Shown here one piece after another: positions 23,746-31,513 of a stretch of DNA of 39,337 nucleotides. The translations under genes were made by a program, and so were the position numbers. Source of the stretch: Streptomyces sp. GTDB lineage: Bacteria; Actinomycetota; Actinomycetes; Streptomycetales; Streptomycetaceae. The stretch lies in the NCBI RefSeq assembly GCF_019510245.1, contig NZ_JAEKKT010000183.1, positions 1-39,337 on the forward strand. Direction: 5' to 3'. Position 1 is the first letter of the stretch. Each line of letters opens with the position of its first letter. Under the pieces are notes generated by a model. It searched no databases and had not been told where the DNA came from. It saw nothing but the letters and a program-made list of their open reading frames with translations.

Positions 23746-26292
23746 TCACAGTCGCGGGTCCACCGGCTCCGACTCCAGGGCAAGGACCCCGAAGACCGCC
23801 TCGTGCACCCGCCACAGCGGCTCGCCGTCCGCGAGGCGGTCAAGGGCCTCCAGGCCGAGGGCGTACTCGCGGATCGCCAGGGACCGCTTGTGGTTGAGGA
23901 AGCGGCCCCGCAGGCGGGTGAGGTTGTCGGGGCGGGTGTACTCGGGGCCGTAGATGATCCGCAGGTACTCCCGGCCGCGGCACTTGATGCCGGGCTGCAC
24001 CAGCCGGCCCTGCGGGTCGCGGACCACCGCGCCGGCCGGCTTGACGACCATGCCCTCGCCGCCCCGGCCGGTCATCTCCAGCCACCAGTCGACGCCTGCC
24101 CGTACCGACTCCGGGTCGCCGGTGTCGACGTGCAGTCGGCGGGTGGTCTGCAGCAGGCCGGTGGGGTCGTGCTCGACCAGCCGGTCCAGGAGGGCGAGCT
24201 GCTCGTCGTGCGGGAGCGCGGCGAGGCTGCGGCCCTGGACGGCGAGGATCTGGAAGGGGGCGAGGCGCACCCCGTCCAGGCCGTCGGTGGTCCAGCAGTA
24301 GCGGCGGTAGGCGTCGGTGAAAGCGGCCGCGTCGGCGGCGCGTTCACGCTGCCGGTCGCGCAGCTCACCGATCTCGACACCGCGCGCCGCCGCCCGCTCC
24401 AGGGCGGCCAGCGCACCGGGGAAGACCGCGCCGGAGGCGGCGCCCACGGCGGCGTACTGGGTACGCAGCAGCCCGGAGGCCTTCAGCGACCACGGCAGCA
24501 GCTCGGCGTCGAGCAGCAGCCAGTCGGTGCCGAGTTCGTCCCAGAGGCCGGCCGCGTCGACCGAGGCGCGGATGCGGCCGAGGATCTCCTCGGTCACCGG
24601 CTCGTCGGCGAAGAACGGGCGTCCGGTACGCGTGTACAGGGAACCGGTCGGGCCGGGCGCGACACCGAAGCGCTTGTGCGCGACCTCCGCGTCCCGGCAC
24701 ACCAGCGCCACCGCCCGCGAGCCCATGTGCTTCTCCTCGCACACCACCCGGGCGACCCCGTCCGCCGCGTACTGGGCGAAGGCCTCGGCAGGGTGCTCCA
24801 GGTAGCCCTCCACGTGACTGGTGGCCGTGGGTGCCATGGTCGGCGGGAGGTACGGCAGCAGCCGCGGGTCGATCGCGAAGCGGCTCATCACCTCCAGGGC
24901 GGCCGCGGCGTTCTCCTCGCGGACCGCGATCCGGCCCTGGTGACGGGTCTCGACGACGCGGCGTCCGTGGACGTCGGCCAGGTCCAGCGGGCGTCCGTCC
25001 TGGCCGCCGGGCGCCTCGGTGAGCAGCGGGCGGGCCGGCTCGTACCAGACTCGCTCGGCCGGTACGTCGACCAGCTCCCGCTCCGGCCAGCGCAGCGCGG
25101 TCAGCCTGCCGCCGAAGACGGCGCCGGTGTCCAGGCAGATGGTGTTGTTCAGCCAGGTCGCCTCCGGGACCGGGGTGTGGCCGTAGACGACGGCCGCCCG
25201 GCCCCGGTAGTCCTCGGCCCACGGGTAGCGCACCGGCAGGCCGAACTCGTCGGTCTCCCCGGTGGTCTCGCCGTACAGGGCGTGCGAGCGGACCCGGCCC
25301 GAGGTGCGGCCGTGGTACTTCTCGGGCAGCCCGGCGTGGCAGACGACCAGCTTCCCGCCGTCGAGGACGTAGTGGCTGACCAGTCCGTCGATGAACTCCC
25401 GTACCTGCGCCCGGAACTCGTCGCTCTCGCCGGCCATCTGCTCGATGGTCTCGGCGAGTCCGTGGGTGTGCTGGACCTTGCGGCCCTTGAGATAACGGCC
25501 GTACTTGTTCTCGTGGTTGCCCGGCACGCACAGGGCGTTGCCGGAGCCGGCCATCGACATCACCCGGCGCAGCACGCCGGGGCTGTCCGGGCCGCGGTCG
25601 ACGAGGTCGCCGACGAAGACGGCGGTACGGCCCTCGGGGTGGACGCCGTCGGTGTAGCCCAACTTGGCGAGCAGGAGCTCCAGTTCGCTCGCGCAGCCGT
25701 GGATGTCGCCGATGATGTCGAAGGGGCCGGTGAGGTGGGTCAGGTCGTTGAACCGCTTCTCGGTGACGACGGTCGCCGACTCGATCTCCTCGGTACCGCG
25801 CAGGACGTGCACCTTGCGGAAGCCCTCACGCTCCAGGTGGCGCAGGGAACGGCGGAGTTCGCGGATGTGGCGCTGGATGACCCGGCGGGGCATGTCGGCG
25901 CGGTCGGTGCGGGCCGCGTTGCGTTCGGCGCACACCTCCTCGGGCACGTCGAGGACGATGGCGACGGGCAGCACGTCGTACTGCTTGGCCAGGTCGATCA
26001 GCCGGCGCCGGGAGTCCTGCTGGACGCTGGTCGCGTCGACGACCGTGCGGCGGCCGGCGGCGAGCCGCTTGCCGGCGATGTAGTGCAGGACGTCGAAGGC
26101 GTCCTTGGTGGCGCTCTGGTCGTTCTCGTCGTCGGAGACCAGGCCCCGGCAGAAGTCGGAGGATATGACCTCGGTCGGCTTGAAGTGGCGTCGGGCGAAG
26201 GTGGACTTGCCGGAGCCGGAGGCGCCGACGAGGACGACCAGGGAGAGGTCGGTGACGGGGAGGACCCGTCCGGTGCGCTGTGTCTCGGTCAT
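23746..26292 (-). CDS. pnkp: Bacterial polynucleotide kinase-phosphatase-adenylyltransferase (RNA repair)
   Basis: An 848-residue three-domain RNA repair enzyme. The 5' kinase has a P-loop GASGSGKS (23-30). The binuclear metallophosphoesterase has GDIHG (195-199), GDLVDRG (228-234), GNHE (258-261) and the downstream histidines VVCHAGLPE and YGHTPVP. The C-terminal ligase-like adenylyltransferase has EEKHMGSR (519-526) with Lys521 as the expected AMP-accepting residue. It would heal cleaved RNA ends by phosphorylating the 5'-OH and removing 3' phosphate or cyclic phosphate, and with Hen1 support sealing of tRNAs cut by ribotoxins. The start ATG (26292) overlaps the Hen1 stop by four bases, with AAGGAGGAGAAGG upstream. 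Confidence 0.93.
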   Translation of the reverse strand: MTETQRTGRVLPVTDLSLVVLVGASGSGKSTFARRHFKPTEVISSDFCRGLVSDDENDQSATKDAFDVLHYIAGKRLAAGRRTVVDATSVQQDSRRRLIDLAKQYDVLPVAIVLDVPEEVCAERNAARTDRADMPRRVIQRHIRELRRSLRHLEREGFRKVHVLRGTEEIESATVVTEKRFNDLTHLTGPFDIIGDIHGCASELELLLAKLGYTDGVHPEGRTAVFVGDLVDRGPDSPGVLRRVMSMAGSGNALCVPGNHENKYGRYLKGRKVQHTHGLAETIEQMAGESDEFRAQVREFIDGLVSHYVLDGGKLVVCHAGLPEKYHGRTSGRVRSHALYGETTGETDEFGLPVRYPWAEDYRGRAAVVYGHTPVPEATWLNNTICLDTGAVFGGRLTALRWPERELVDVPAERVWYEPARPLLTEAPGGQDGRPLDLADVHGRRVVETRHQGRIAVREENAAAALEVMSRFAIDPRLLPYLPPTMAPTATSHVEGYLEHPAEAFAQYAADGVARVVCEEKHMGSRAVALVCRDAEVAHKRFGVAPGPTGSLYTRTGRPFFADEPVTEEILGRIRASVDAAGLWDELGTDWLLLDAELLPWSLKASGLLRTQYAAVGAASGAVFPGALAALERAAARGVEIGELRDRQRERAADAAAFTDAYRRYCWTTDGLDGVRLAPFQILAVQGRSLAALPHDEQLALLDRLVEHDPTGLLQTTRRLHVDTGDPESVRAGVDWWLEMTGRGGEGMVVKPAGAVVRDPQGRLVQPGIKCRGREYLRIIYGPEYTRPDNLTRLRGRFLNHKRSLAIREYALGLEALDRLADGEPLWRVHEAVFGVLALESEPVDPRL

Positions 26293-27782
26293 GCCGCCTT
26301 CTCCTCCTTCGCGGCGCGTGCGGTGGCTGTGCTCGTGTCGGCTGCGCTTATGTCAAAAACGGCCATCTGGGTGGGCGGGCCGACCTCCGGGTCGTCCGGT
26401 CCCACGGGCATGAACTCGACGTCGTAACCGTGGAGTTCGGCGACCCGGCGGGCCCAGGAGCGGAACTCCTCGCGGGTCCACTCGAAGCGGTGGTCGCCGT
26501 GCCGGGTGTGGCCGGCGGGGAGGGTCTCCCAGCGGACGTTGTACTCGACGTTCGGGGTGGTGACGAGGACCGTGCGCGGGCGGGCGGCGCCGAACACGGC
26601 GTACTCCAGGGCGGGCAGCCGCGGCAGGTCGAGGTGTTCGATCACCTCGCTGAGCACGGCGGCGTCGTACCCCTTGAGCCGCTTGTCGGTGTAGGCGAGC
26701 GAGCCCTGGAAGAGCTTGACGTGGGCGGCCTGCCGCTCCCCCATGGGGTCCAGCTTGAGCCGCCGGGAGGCGATGGTGAGCGCCCGCATCGACACGTCGA
26801 CGCCGACGATCTCGGTAAAGGACGGGTCCTTCAGCAGCTCCTGCACCAACTGGCCCTGGCCGCAGCCGAGGTCGAGGACCCGGGCGGCGCCGGAGCGCCT
26901 CAGCGCGTCCAGGATCGCCTCCCGGCGCTGCACGGCGAGCGGGGGCGGCTTCTGCTCGGTCTCCGTCTCCTCCTCGACCGCGTTGTCGATCTCCTCGACC
27001 TCGCTGTCGTCGGCCTCGGCGAGCCGTACCAGCTCCAGCCGTTCCATCGCCTGCCGGGTCAGCGACCAGCGGCGGGAGAGGTAGCGGCTGGTGATGAGCT
27101 TCTGCTCGGGGTGGCCGGGCAGCCAGCCCTCGCCGGCGCGCAGCAGCTTGTCGACCTCCTCGGCGGAGACCCAGTAGTGCTTGGCGTCGTCGAGGACGGG
27201 GAGCAGGACGTAGAGGTGGCGCAGCGCCTCGGAGAGGGTCAGCGTCCCGGACTCCAGGACGAGTCGGACGTACCGCGACTCGCCCCACTCCGGGAACTCG
27301 GCGTCCAGCGCGACCGGTTCGGCGGTCACCGTCCAGCCGAGCGGCTCGAAGAGGTGCCGTACGAGGTCGGGGCCGCCGCGGGCGGGCAGCGCGGGCACCT
27401 CGACGCGCAACGGCCGCGGCTGCGCCGGGGCTTCGGGGAGGGCCCTGCACACGCCGCGCATCGCGCTGGAGAAGACGTTGCCGATCGCCACGGCGAGCAG
27501 TGAGGAGGCCGCGTACGGGCGGTCGTTGACGTACTGCGCGAGTGCCGCGTCGGGTGCTCCGCCGCGTCCCTTGCCCTTGCCGCGCCGGACCAGCGCCACC
27601 GCGTCGACCTCCAGGAGCAGCGCCGCCGTGCAGCGCCCGGCGTCCGCCTCCGGGTAGAAGACATGGGCGATGCCGTGCGAGGTGGTGAAGGTCTGCGCGT
27701 TGCCGGGGTGCTTGTGCAGCAGGAACCCGAGGTCGGTCGCGGGACGTTCGGGGGTGCCGGTGGTGGTGATCGTCAGGAACAC
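26289..27782 (-). CDS. hen1: 3' terminal RNA ribose 2'-O-methyltransferase Hen1
   Basis: A 497-residue protein that methylates the 2'-OH at a broken RNA 3' end, protecting the repaired junction from being cut again. The N-terminal half (about 1-250) is the bacterial Hen1-specific region that contacts Pnkp; an acidic linker (about 257-278) follows. The methyltransferase domain has the SAM motif DLGCGQG (304-310). The metal/catalytic residues fall in SEVIEHL (378-384) and GHTRHGDHRFEW (about 424-435). The start is a GTG (27782) with GAGG about nine bases upstream. It is the first gene of the hen1-pnkp operon; a lipoprotein gene on the same strand ends 187 bases upstream. Confidence 0.93.
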   Translation of the reverse strand: MFLTITTTGTPERPATDLGFLLHKHPGNAQTFTTSHGIAHVFYPEADAGRCTAALLLEVDAVALVRRGKGKGRGGAPDAALAQYVNDRPYAASSLLAVAIGNVFSSAMRGVCRALPEAPAQPRPLRVEVPALPARGGPDLVRHLFEPLGWTVTAEPVALDAEFPEWGESRYVRLVLESGTLTLSEALRHLYVLLPVLDDAKHYWVSAEEVDKLLRAGEGWLPGHPEQKLITSRYLSRRWSLTRQAMERLELVRLAEADDSEVEEIDNAVEEETETEQKPPPLAVQRREAILDALRRSGAARVLDLGCGQGQLVQELLKDPSFTEIVGVDVSMRALTIASRRLKLDPMGERQAAHVKLFQGSLAYTDKRLKGYDAAVLSEVIEHLDLPRLPALEYAVFGAARPRTVLVTTPNVEYNVRWETLPAGHTRHGDHRFEWTREEFRSWARRVAELHGYDVEFMPVGPDDPEVGPPTQMAVFDISAADTSTATARAAKEEKAA

Positions 27783-27969
27783 GGTGGGTCGCCTCGAAAA
27801 GGGTCTGGAAAGGGCGCGAAAGCGCTGGTCGTGCGCTTGTCCGTGGTCCCAACGTACCTAGGTTCGCGGGGCGGGTGCGCGGAATTTCTGCGGGGGGAGG
27901 AACTGCGCGACCAGCCACGACGGTGCCGCAGTCGGCTGACGGCATGTCGCGGCGCTCCCGGCGGAACGC

Positions 27970-28896
27970 TCAGCCGTCGGCCCGTTTCCAGGCGCCGACG
28001 CCGAGCTTGCCCGTGGTCCCGAGGTCCAGGCCCGGGGTGACGGTGACGGGCGCGGCGCCCGGCTTGGCCAGGACCCGGACGTAGGGCACGTTCACGGCCG
28101 TGCCCGCCAGGGTCGTGTTGCGCCAGATCAGGCCGGAGAGGGCGGCCTCACCGGGTTTCAGGGCCAGCGGGCCCGGCGGGTCGTCGAAGCCGGTTCCGGT
28201 GGCGATGGCGGCGCCTCCGTGCAGGACGCGGATGCCGTCGACGGGCCGGCGGTTCTCGTCCAACAGGCTCAACCGGGGGTAGCCGTCGAGCTCGTAGTCC
28301 CGCTTCCCGCAGTTCTCCAGGTGGAGTCCGACCACCCGCAGGCCCATCGCGGCGTCGCCGTCGTCGGCCCACAGCCGGACACCTGAGGCGGGGCAGGCAC
28401 CTGTCTCGGCCGGTGCCTCGTCGGCGGGGACCTTGGTGACCTCGGCCACCTTCACCCGGGTCACCGGGGAGGCGCCGGGGGCGAGCACGCCCGGTTCGAC
28501 GGTTCCGCGGGTGCTGCGGCCCGGCCCGACCCCGGGCACGGTCACCTCCTTGTGGGCCATGACCGCGCCGGTGTCCGTGGTGAAGTCGAAGAGCACGGTG
28601 TAGGTCATGGCCTGGTCGCCGTCGTTGCTGACCTGGTAGGCGGCGGAGATGCCGGAGTCGCCGGGCAGCCGGTCCGCGTGCACCGTGCCCGGGGCGGCGG
28701 ACGGGGTCGGGGAGGCGGCGGGGATGGTGACCGAGGTGATCCGGACGCCGTCCACCGGGGGGTCGGTGACGGTGGCGCGGGGTGCCGGGACGGCCGCGCC
28801 CGCTCCGCCGCCGGTGGCCGTGTGCTCCGTGCCGCAGGCCGTGGCCAGGAGGAGGACGGCGGCAGGGGCGAGGAGACGGGGGCGGGGTCTGCGCAT
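27970..28896 (-). CDS. DUF4232-like lipoprotein
   Basis: A 308-residue exported lipoprotein. The signal peptide is MRRPRPRLLAPAAVLLLATA with a lipobox ending at Cys21. An alanine/proline-rich linker follows, then a beta-rich domain (about 45-155) and a second domain beginning CPASGVRLWADDGDAAMGLR that fits DUF4232, including the conserved LENCGKRDYELDGYP. DUF4232 proteins are frequent in Streptomyces and their role is unknown. It stands between the LLM oxidoreductase and hen1 on the same strand, with gaps of 99 and 187 bases, so a shared transcript is not obvious. Confidence 0.82.
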   Translation of the reverse strand: MRRPRPRLLAPAAVLLLATACGTEHTATGGGAGAAVPAPRATVTDPPVDGVRITSVTIPAASPTPSAAPGTVHADRLPGDSGISAAYQVSNDGDQAMTYTVLFDFTTDTGAVMAHKEVTVPGVGPGRSTRGTVEPGVLAPGASPVTRVKVAEVTKVPADEAPAETGACPASGVRLWADDGDAAMGLRVVGLHLENCGKRDYELDGYPRLSLLDENRRPVDGIRVLHGGAAIATGTGFDDPPGPLALKPGEAALSGLIWRNTTLAGTAVNVPYVRVLAKPGAAPVTVTPGLDLGTTGKLGVGAWKRADG

Positions 28897-28995
28897 CCGG
28901 CCACCTCATCAGGGCGGACGCCGGGCGACCGTGACGGAAGCCATAGCTCCGGTCACAGCCGTGTCACAGCCGGCCGGATGCGCGACCCCGGCCGG

Positions 28996-29919
28996 TCACG
29001 ACAGCTGCGACTGGACCTGCGCGGAGATCAGCTCCAGGTGGTCTAGGTCGGAGAGGTCGAGGATCTGGAGGTAGAAGCGGCGGGAGCCGATCTCGGCGTA
29101 GCGGCCGATCTTCTCGACGACCTCGGCGGGGGTGCCGGCCAGGCCGTTCTCCTTCAGTTCGGCGACCTCGCGGCCGATGGCGGCGGCGCGGCGGGCGACC
29201 TCCTGGTCGTCCTTGCCGACGCAGACCACGAGGGCGTTGGAGTACGTCAGCTCGTCCGCCTCGCGGCCCGCCGCCTCGACGGCGGCCCGCACCCGGCCGA
29301 ACTGCCGCTCGCTGTCCTCGACGGAGGCGAACGGCATGTTGAACTCGTCGGCGTAGCGTGCGGTCAGCTTCGGGGTGCGGCTGGCGCCGTGGCCGCCGAT
29401 CAGCACGGGGATCCGCGCCTGGGCGGGCTTGGGCAGCGCGGGCGAGCGGGTGAGGTCGTAGTAGGTGCCGTGGAAGTCGAAGGTGTCACCGAGCTTGGTC
29501 TCCCAGAGCCCGGTGACGATCGCCAGCTGCTCCTCGAGGCGGCCGAACTTCTCCTTCGGGAAGGGGATGCCGTACGCCTTGTGCTCGTCCTCGAACCAGC
29601 CCGCGCCGAGGCCGAGTTCGACCCGGCCGCCGGACATCTGGTCGACCTGGGCGACCTGGATGGCGAGCACGCCGGGCAGCCGGAAGGTTCCTGCGGTCAT
29701 CAGGGTGCCGAGGCGGATCCGCTTGGTCTCGCGGGCGAGTCCGGCGAGCGTGATCCAGGCGTCGGTGGGGCCGGGCAGGCCGTCCACGTCGCCCATCTTC
29801 AGATAGTGGTCGGAGCGGAAGAAGGCGTCGAAACCGAGGTCTTCGGTGGCCTTGGCGACGGTGAGGAGGGTGTCGTAGCTCGCGCCCTGCTGGGGCTCGG
29901 TGAAGATACGAAGGTCCAT
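28996..29919 (-). CDS. LLM class F420-dependent oxidoreductase
   Basis: A 307-residue TIM-barrel flavin/F420 enzyme of the luciferase-like monooxygenase superfamily. Typical blocks are MDLRIFTEPQ at the start, TEDLGFDAFFRSDHYL, RIRLGTLMTAGTFRLPGVLA, DQMSGGRVELGLGAGWFEDEHKAYGIPF (family signature around 93-120) and IPVLIGGHGASRTPKL. The SDHY stretch is typical of the F420 subgroup common in Streptomyces and mycobacteria. The substrate is unknown and no pathway genes are adjacent. The start is the ATG at 29919, preceded by AGGATAGG. Confidence 0.88.
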   Translation of the reverse strand: MDLRIFTEPQQGASYDTLLTVAKATEDLGFDAFFRSDHYLKMGDVDGLPGPTDAWITLAGLARETKRIRLGTLMTAGTFRLPGVLAIQVAQVDQMSGGRVELGLGAGWFEDEHKAYGIPFPKEKFGRLEEQLAIVTGLWETKLGDTFDFHGTYYDLTRSPALPKPAQARIPVLIGGHGASRTPKLTARYADEFNMPFASVEDSERQFGRVRAAVEAAGREADELTYSNALVVCVGKDDQEVARRAAAIGREVAELKENGLAGTPAEVVEKIGRYAEIGSRRFYLQILDLSDLDHLELISAQVQSQLS

Positions 29920-30075
29920 ACACCTATCCTGCACGCCCCCTGCCCCGTCAACCGCATCGGAACCGCCCGTCACGGTCGTCCACCACCCCGGGTGAATGTC
30001 GTCAACGGGCAGACCACGGGGCGGCAGGGGTCAGTGACCGGGCTGTGCGGTGATCGTTGGGTGGGGGGAGCCGGG

Positions 30076-30099
30076 CCGTCCGGCACCCGCGCCGGACGG
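30076..30099. repeat. Perfect 9-bp hairpin upstream of the small TTG-start gene
   Basis: CCGTCCGGC (30076-30084) and GCCGGACGG (30091-30099) flank a 6-base loop. No T run follows, so it is not a classical terminator. It lies 66 bases before the TTG at 30166 and could be a leader structure. Confidence 0.45.
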
Positions 30100-30165
30100 T
30101 CGCCGTCGCCGCGCGTCGTTCGTGGCCTGCTGCCGGCGGCGGGCCGGGGGGCCGAGGAGGCCGTC

Positions 30166-30354
30166 TTGTCCGAAGAGTCCGTTCCACCACAGGGTGGCCC
30201 CTCCTCCGGTCAGCCCAAGGGGCTGCTCCAGCAGATGGAGGAACTCATGGCGGCGCTGAACGCGGACCTCTCGGCGCTGGGCGCGGACCTGCGGCGGCCC
30301 GCGAGGGATGAGGCCGGTCTCGGCCGGGAGGCACGTCCGAGGCCTCAGGGCTGA
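30166..30354 (+). CDS. Small helical protein, 62 residues, unknown
   Basis: A short gene starting at TTG (30166) with GAGGAGG five bases upstream, which is what decides the start; the longer open frame upstream overlaps the LLM gene in antisense. The product starts MSEESVPPQGGPSSGQPKG. It then has one amphipathic helix (LLQQMEELMAALNADLSALG) and a basic tail. Leucine spacing suggests an oligomerising helix. I do not recognise a family. Confidence 0.5.
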   Translation: MSEESVPPQGGPSSGQPKGLLQQMEELMAALNADLSALGADLRRPARDEAGLGREARPRPQG

Positions 30355-30421
30355 CGGCCGAGGTGAGCGGGGTCCGGTGCGTCGGTCCGGTGCGTCGGCC
30401 GGGTGCGGGCCGGTGGGGGCC

Positions 30422-30453
30422 GGTCGCGCAGTTCCCCGCGCCCCTGAAGGGGC
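30422..30453. terminator. Streptomyces-type intergenic hairpin between convergent genes
   Basis: GCGCAGTTCCCCGCGCCCCT followed by GAAGGGGC forms a GCCCC-TGAA-GGGGC stem-loop. I recall this word as very common downstream of genes across Streptomyces genomes. Here it lies between the ends of two converging genes and may act as a terminator on both strands. Confidence 0.55.
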
Positions 30454-30529
30454 GGTCACCCCCGGTGTTTTCAGCCACGACGGCGCCGCGGACGAACGAC
30501 GACGCCTCGCGGCTCTTCGAGCGGAACGC

Positions 30530-30988
30530 TCACCCGTCCCGCACCTCCTCCCTGGCCGCCAGCTTGCGGAGCATCTCCAGGACCCTGTCCCGGGACTCGT
30601 CGGCCGCGTCGATGGCCTCCATGCACTGCCAGTACGTCGCCTCGTCGGCCGCGGCGCTGGCCATGCCGACCAGCGCGATGCCCGCCTCGGCGAGGAGGCC
30701 GCCGAGACTCAGCAGGGTCATACGGGCGTCGTCCAGTTCGGTGAGCTGGGCGGCGCGCAGGGTGCCGGGGTCCAGGTCGGGGGTGCCCAGCACGCCGCAG
30801 CCCCGGCCCGCCAGCTCGGTCAGGCCGAGGGCCTCGCCGCGCAGCTCGGGCGGCCCGGAGACGGCCAGCCGGCTGCCGATCGCCTGGGCCAGGGCCTGGG
30901 CCTGCCACACCTCGGTCATCATCTCCGGAACGCCCGCGCCGTGCGCCAGCGCCTGTCTGCTCGCCACGATGAGCCGCATCGCGTCCAT
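30530..30988 (-). CDS. Conserved actinobacterial protein, DUF6099-like
   Basis: A 152-residue, alanine/leucine-rich helical protein beginning MDAMRLIVASRQALAHGAGV. Blocks such as AQALAQAIGSRLAVSGPPEL and YWQCMEAIDAADESRDRVLE match what I recall of the DUF6099 family, of unknown function and found in Streptomyces. It has no signal peptide or metal motif. The start is the ATG at 30988. A DnaA-box-like word and a 9-bp inverted repeat lie in the 195-base region upstream. Confidence 0.7.
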   Translation of the reverse strand: MDAMRLIVASRQALAHGAGVPEMMTEVWQAQALAQAIGSRLAVSGPPELRGEALGLTELAGRGCGVLGTPDLDPGTLRAAQLTELDDARMTLLSLGGLLAEAGIALVGMASAAADEATYWQCMEAIDAADESRDRVLEMLRKLAAREEVRDG

Positions 30989-31091
30989 CCGTCGCCCCGT
31001 CCCCGTCGGTCCGAACTGCCTTGCCGCGCTCAGTAGTTCACTACCCAGAGTGAGGGTTCCTGAGACATGGAGCCAGGGGAAGACGGAAATC

Positions 31092-31100
31092 TGTGGACAA
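31092..31100 (-). promoter_or_regulatory. Perfect DnaA-box word upstream of the DUF6099-like gene
   Basis: TTGTCCACA on the minus strand matches the preferred Streptomyces DnaA box. It is single, so it is not an origin; regulation or titration is possible, as is chance. Confidence 0.3.
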
Positions 31101-31183
31101 CAATTCGGATTCGGGCGGGGTGCTGGCTACTGAGCGTTAAATCGGAGCGCCGTGCTCCCCGCCCGCGCCCTCCCGACGGACCG

Positions 31184-31513
31184 TCAGACGGGCGGGAACC
31201 GCTTCTCGTTGCGGTCGATCTTCGCGGCCAGCGCGGCCAGCGGGTCGATGTCCAGGACGTCACAGAGCTGGAGGAGATAGGAGAGGACGTCGGCGACCTC
31301 GTCCGTGACCCGGTGGGCGGTGCCGGGGTCGTCCATCACCCGGGACGACTCCTCCGGGGTCAGCCACTGGAAGATCTCGACCAGTTCGGACGCCTCCACG
31401 CTGAGGGCGGAGGCCAGGTTCTTGGGGGTGTGGTACTGCCGCCAGTCGCGGGCGGCGGCGAACTCGGCCAGCCGGTGCTGGAGTCCGGCCACGTCGAGGG
31501 GTTCGTCGGTCAC
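31184..31513 (-). CDS. MazG-like nucleotide pyrophosphohydrolase
   Basis: A 109-residue all-alpha NTP pyrophosphatase of the MazG-like/dCTPase type. The metal-binding motif is seen in LSVEASELVEIFQWLTPEE (EASE block), with the second acidic pair in DEVADVLSYLLQLCD. Such enzymes hydrolyse (d)NTPs or modified nucleotides to NMP and pyrophosphate. The GTG start (31513) overlaps the stop of the upstream ATPase gene by four bases (GTGA), so translation is coupled. Size and motif order fit the family well; the nucleotide preference is unknown. Confidence 0.87.
   Translation of the reverse strand: MTDEPLDVAGLQHRLAEFAAARDWRQYHTPKNLASALSVEASELVEIFQWLTPEESSRVMDDPGTAHRVTDEVADVLSYLLQLCDVLDIDPLAALAAKIDRNEKRFPPV

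Noticed and set aside
31092..31100. DnaA box as part of an origin
   Set aside because: Only one box seen, with no AT-rich unwinding region and no dnaA or dnaN nearby.
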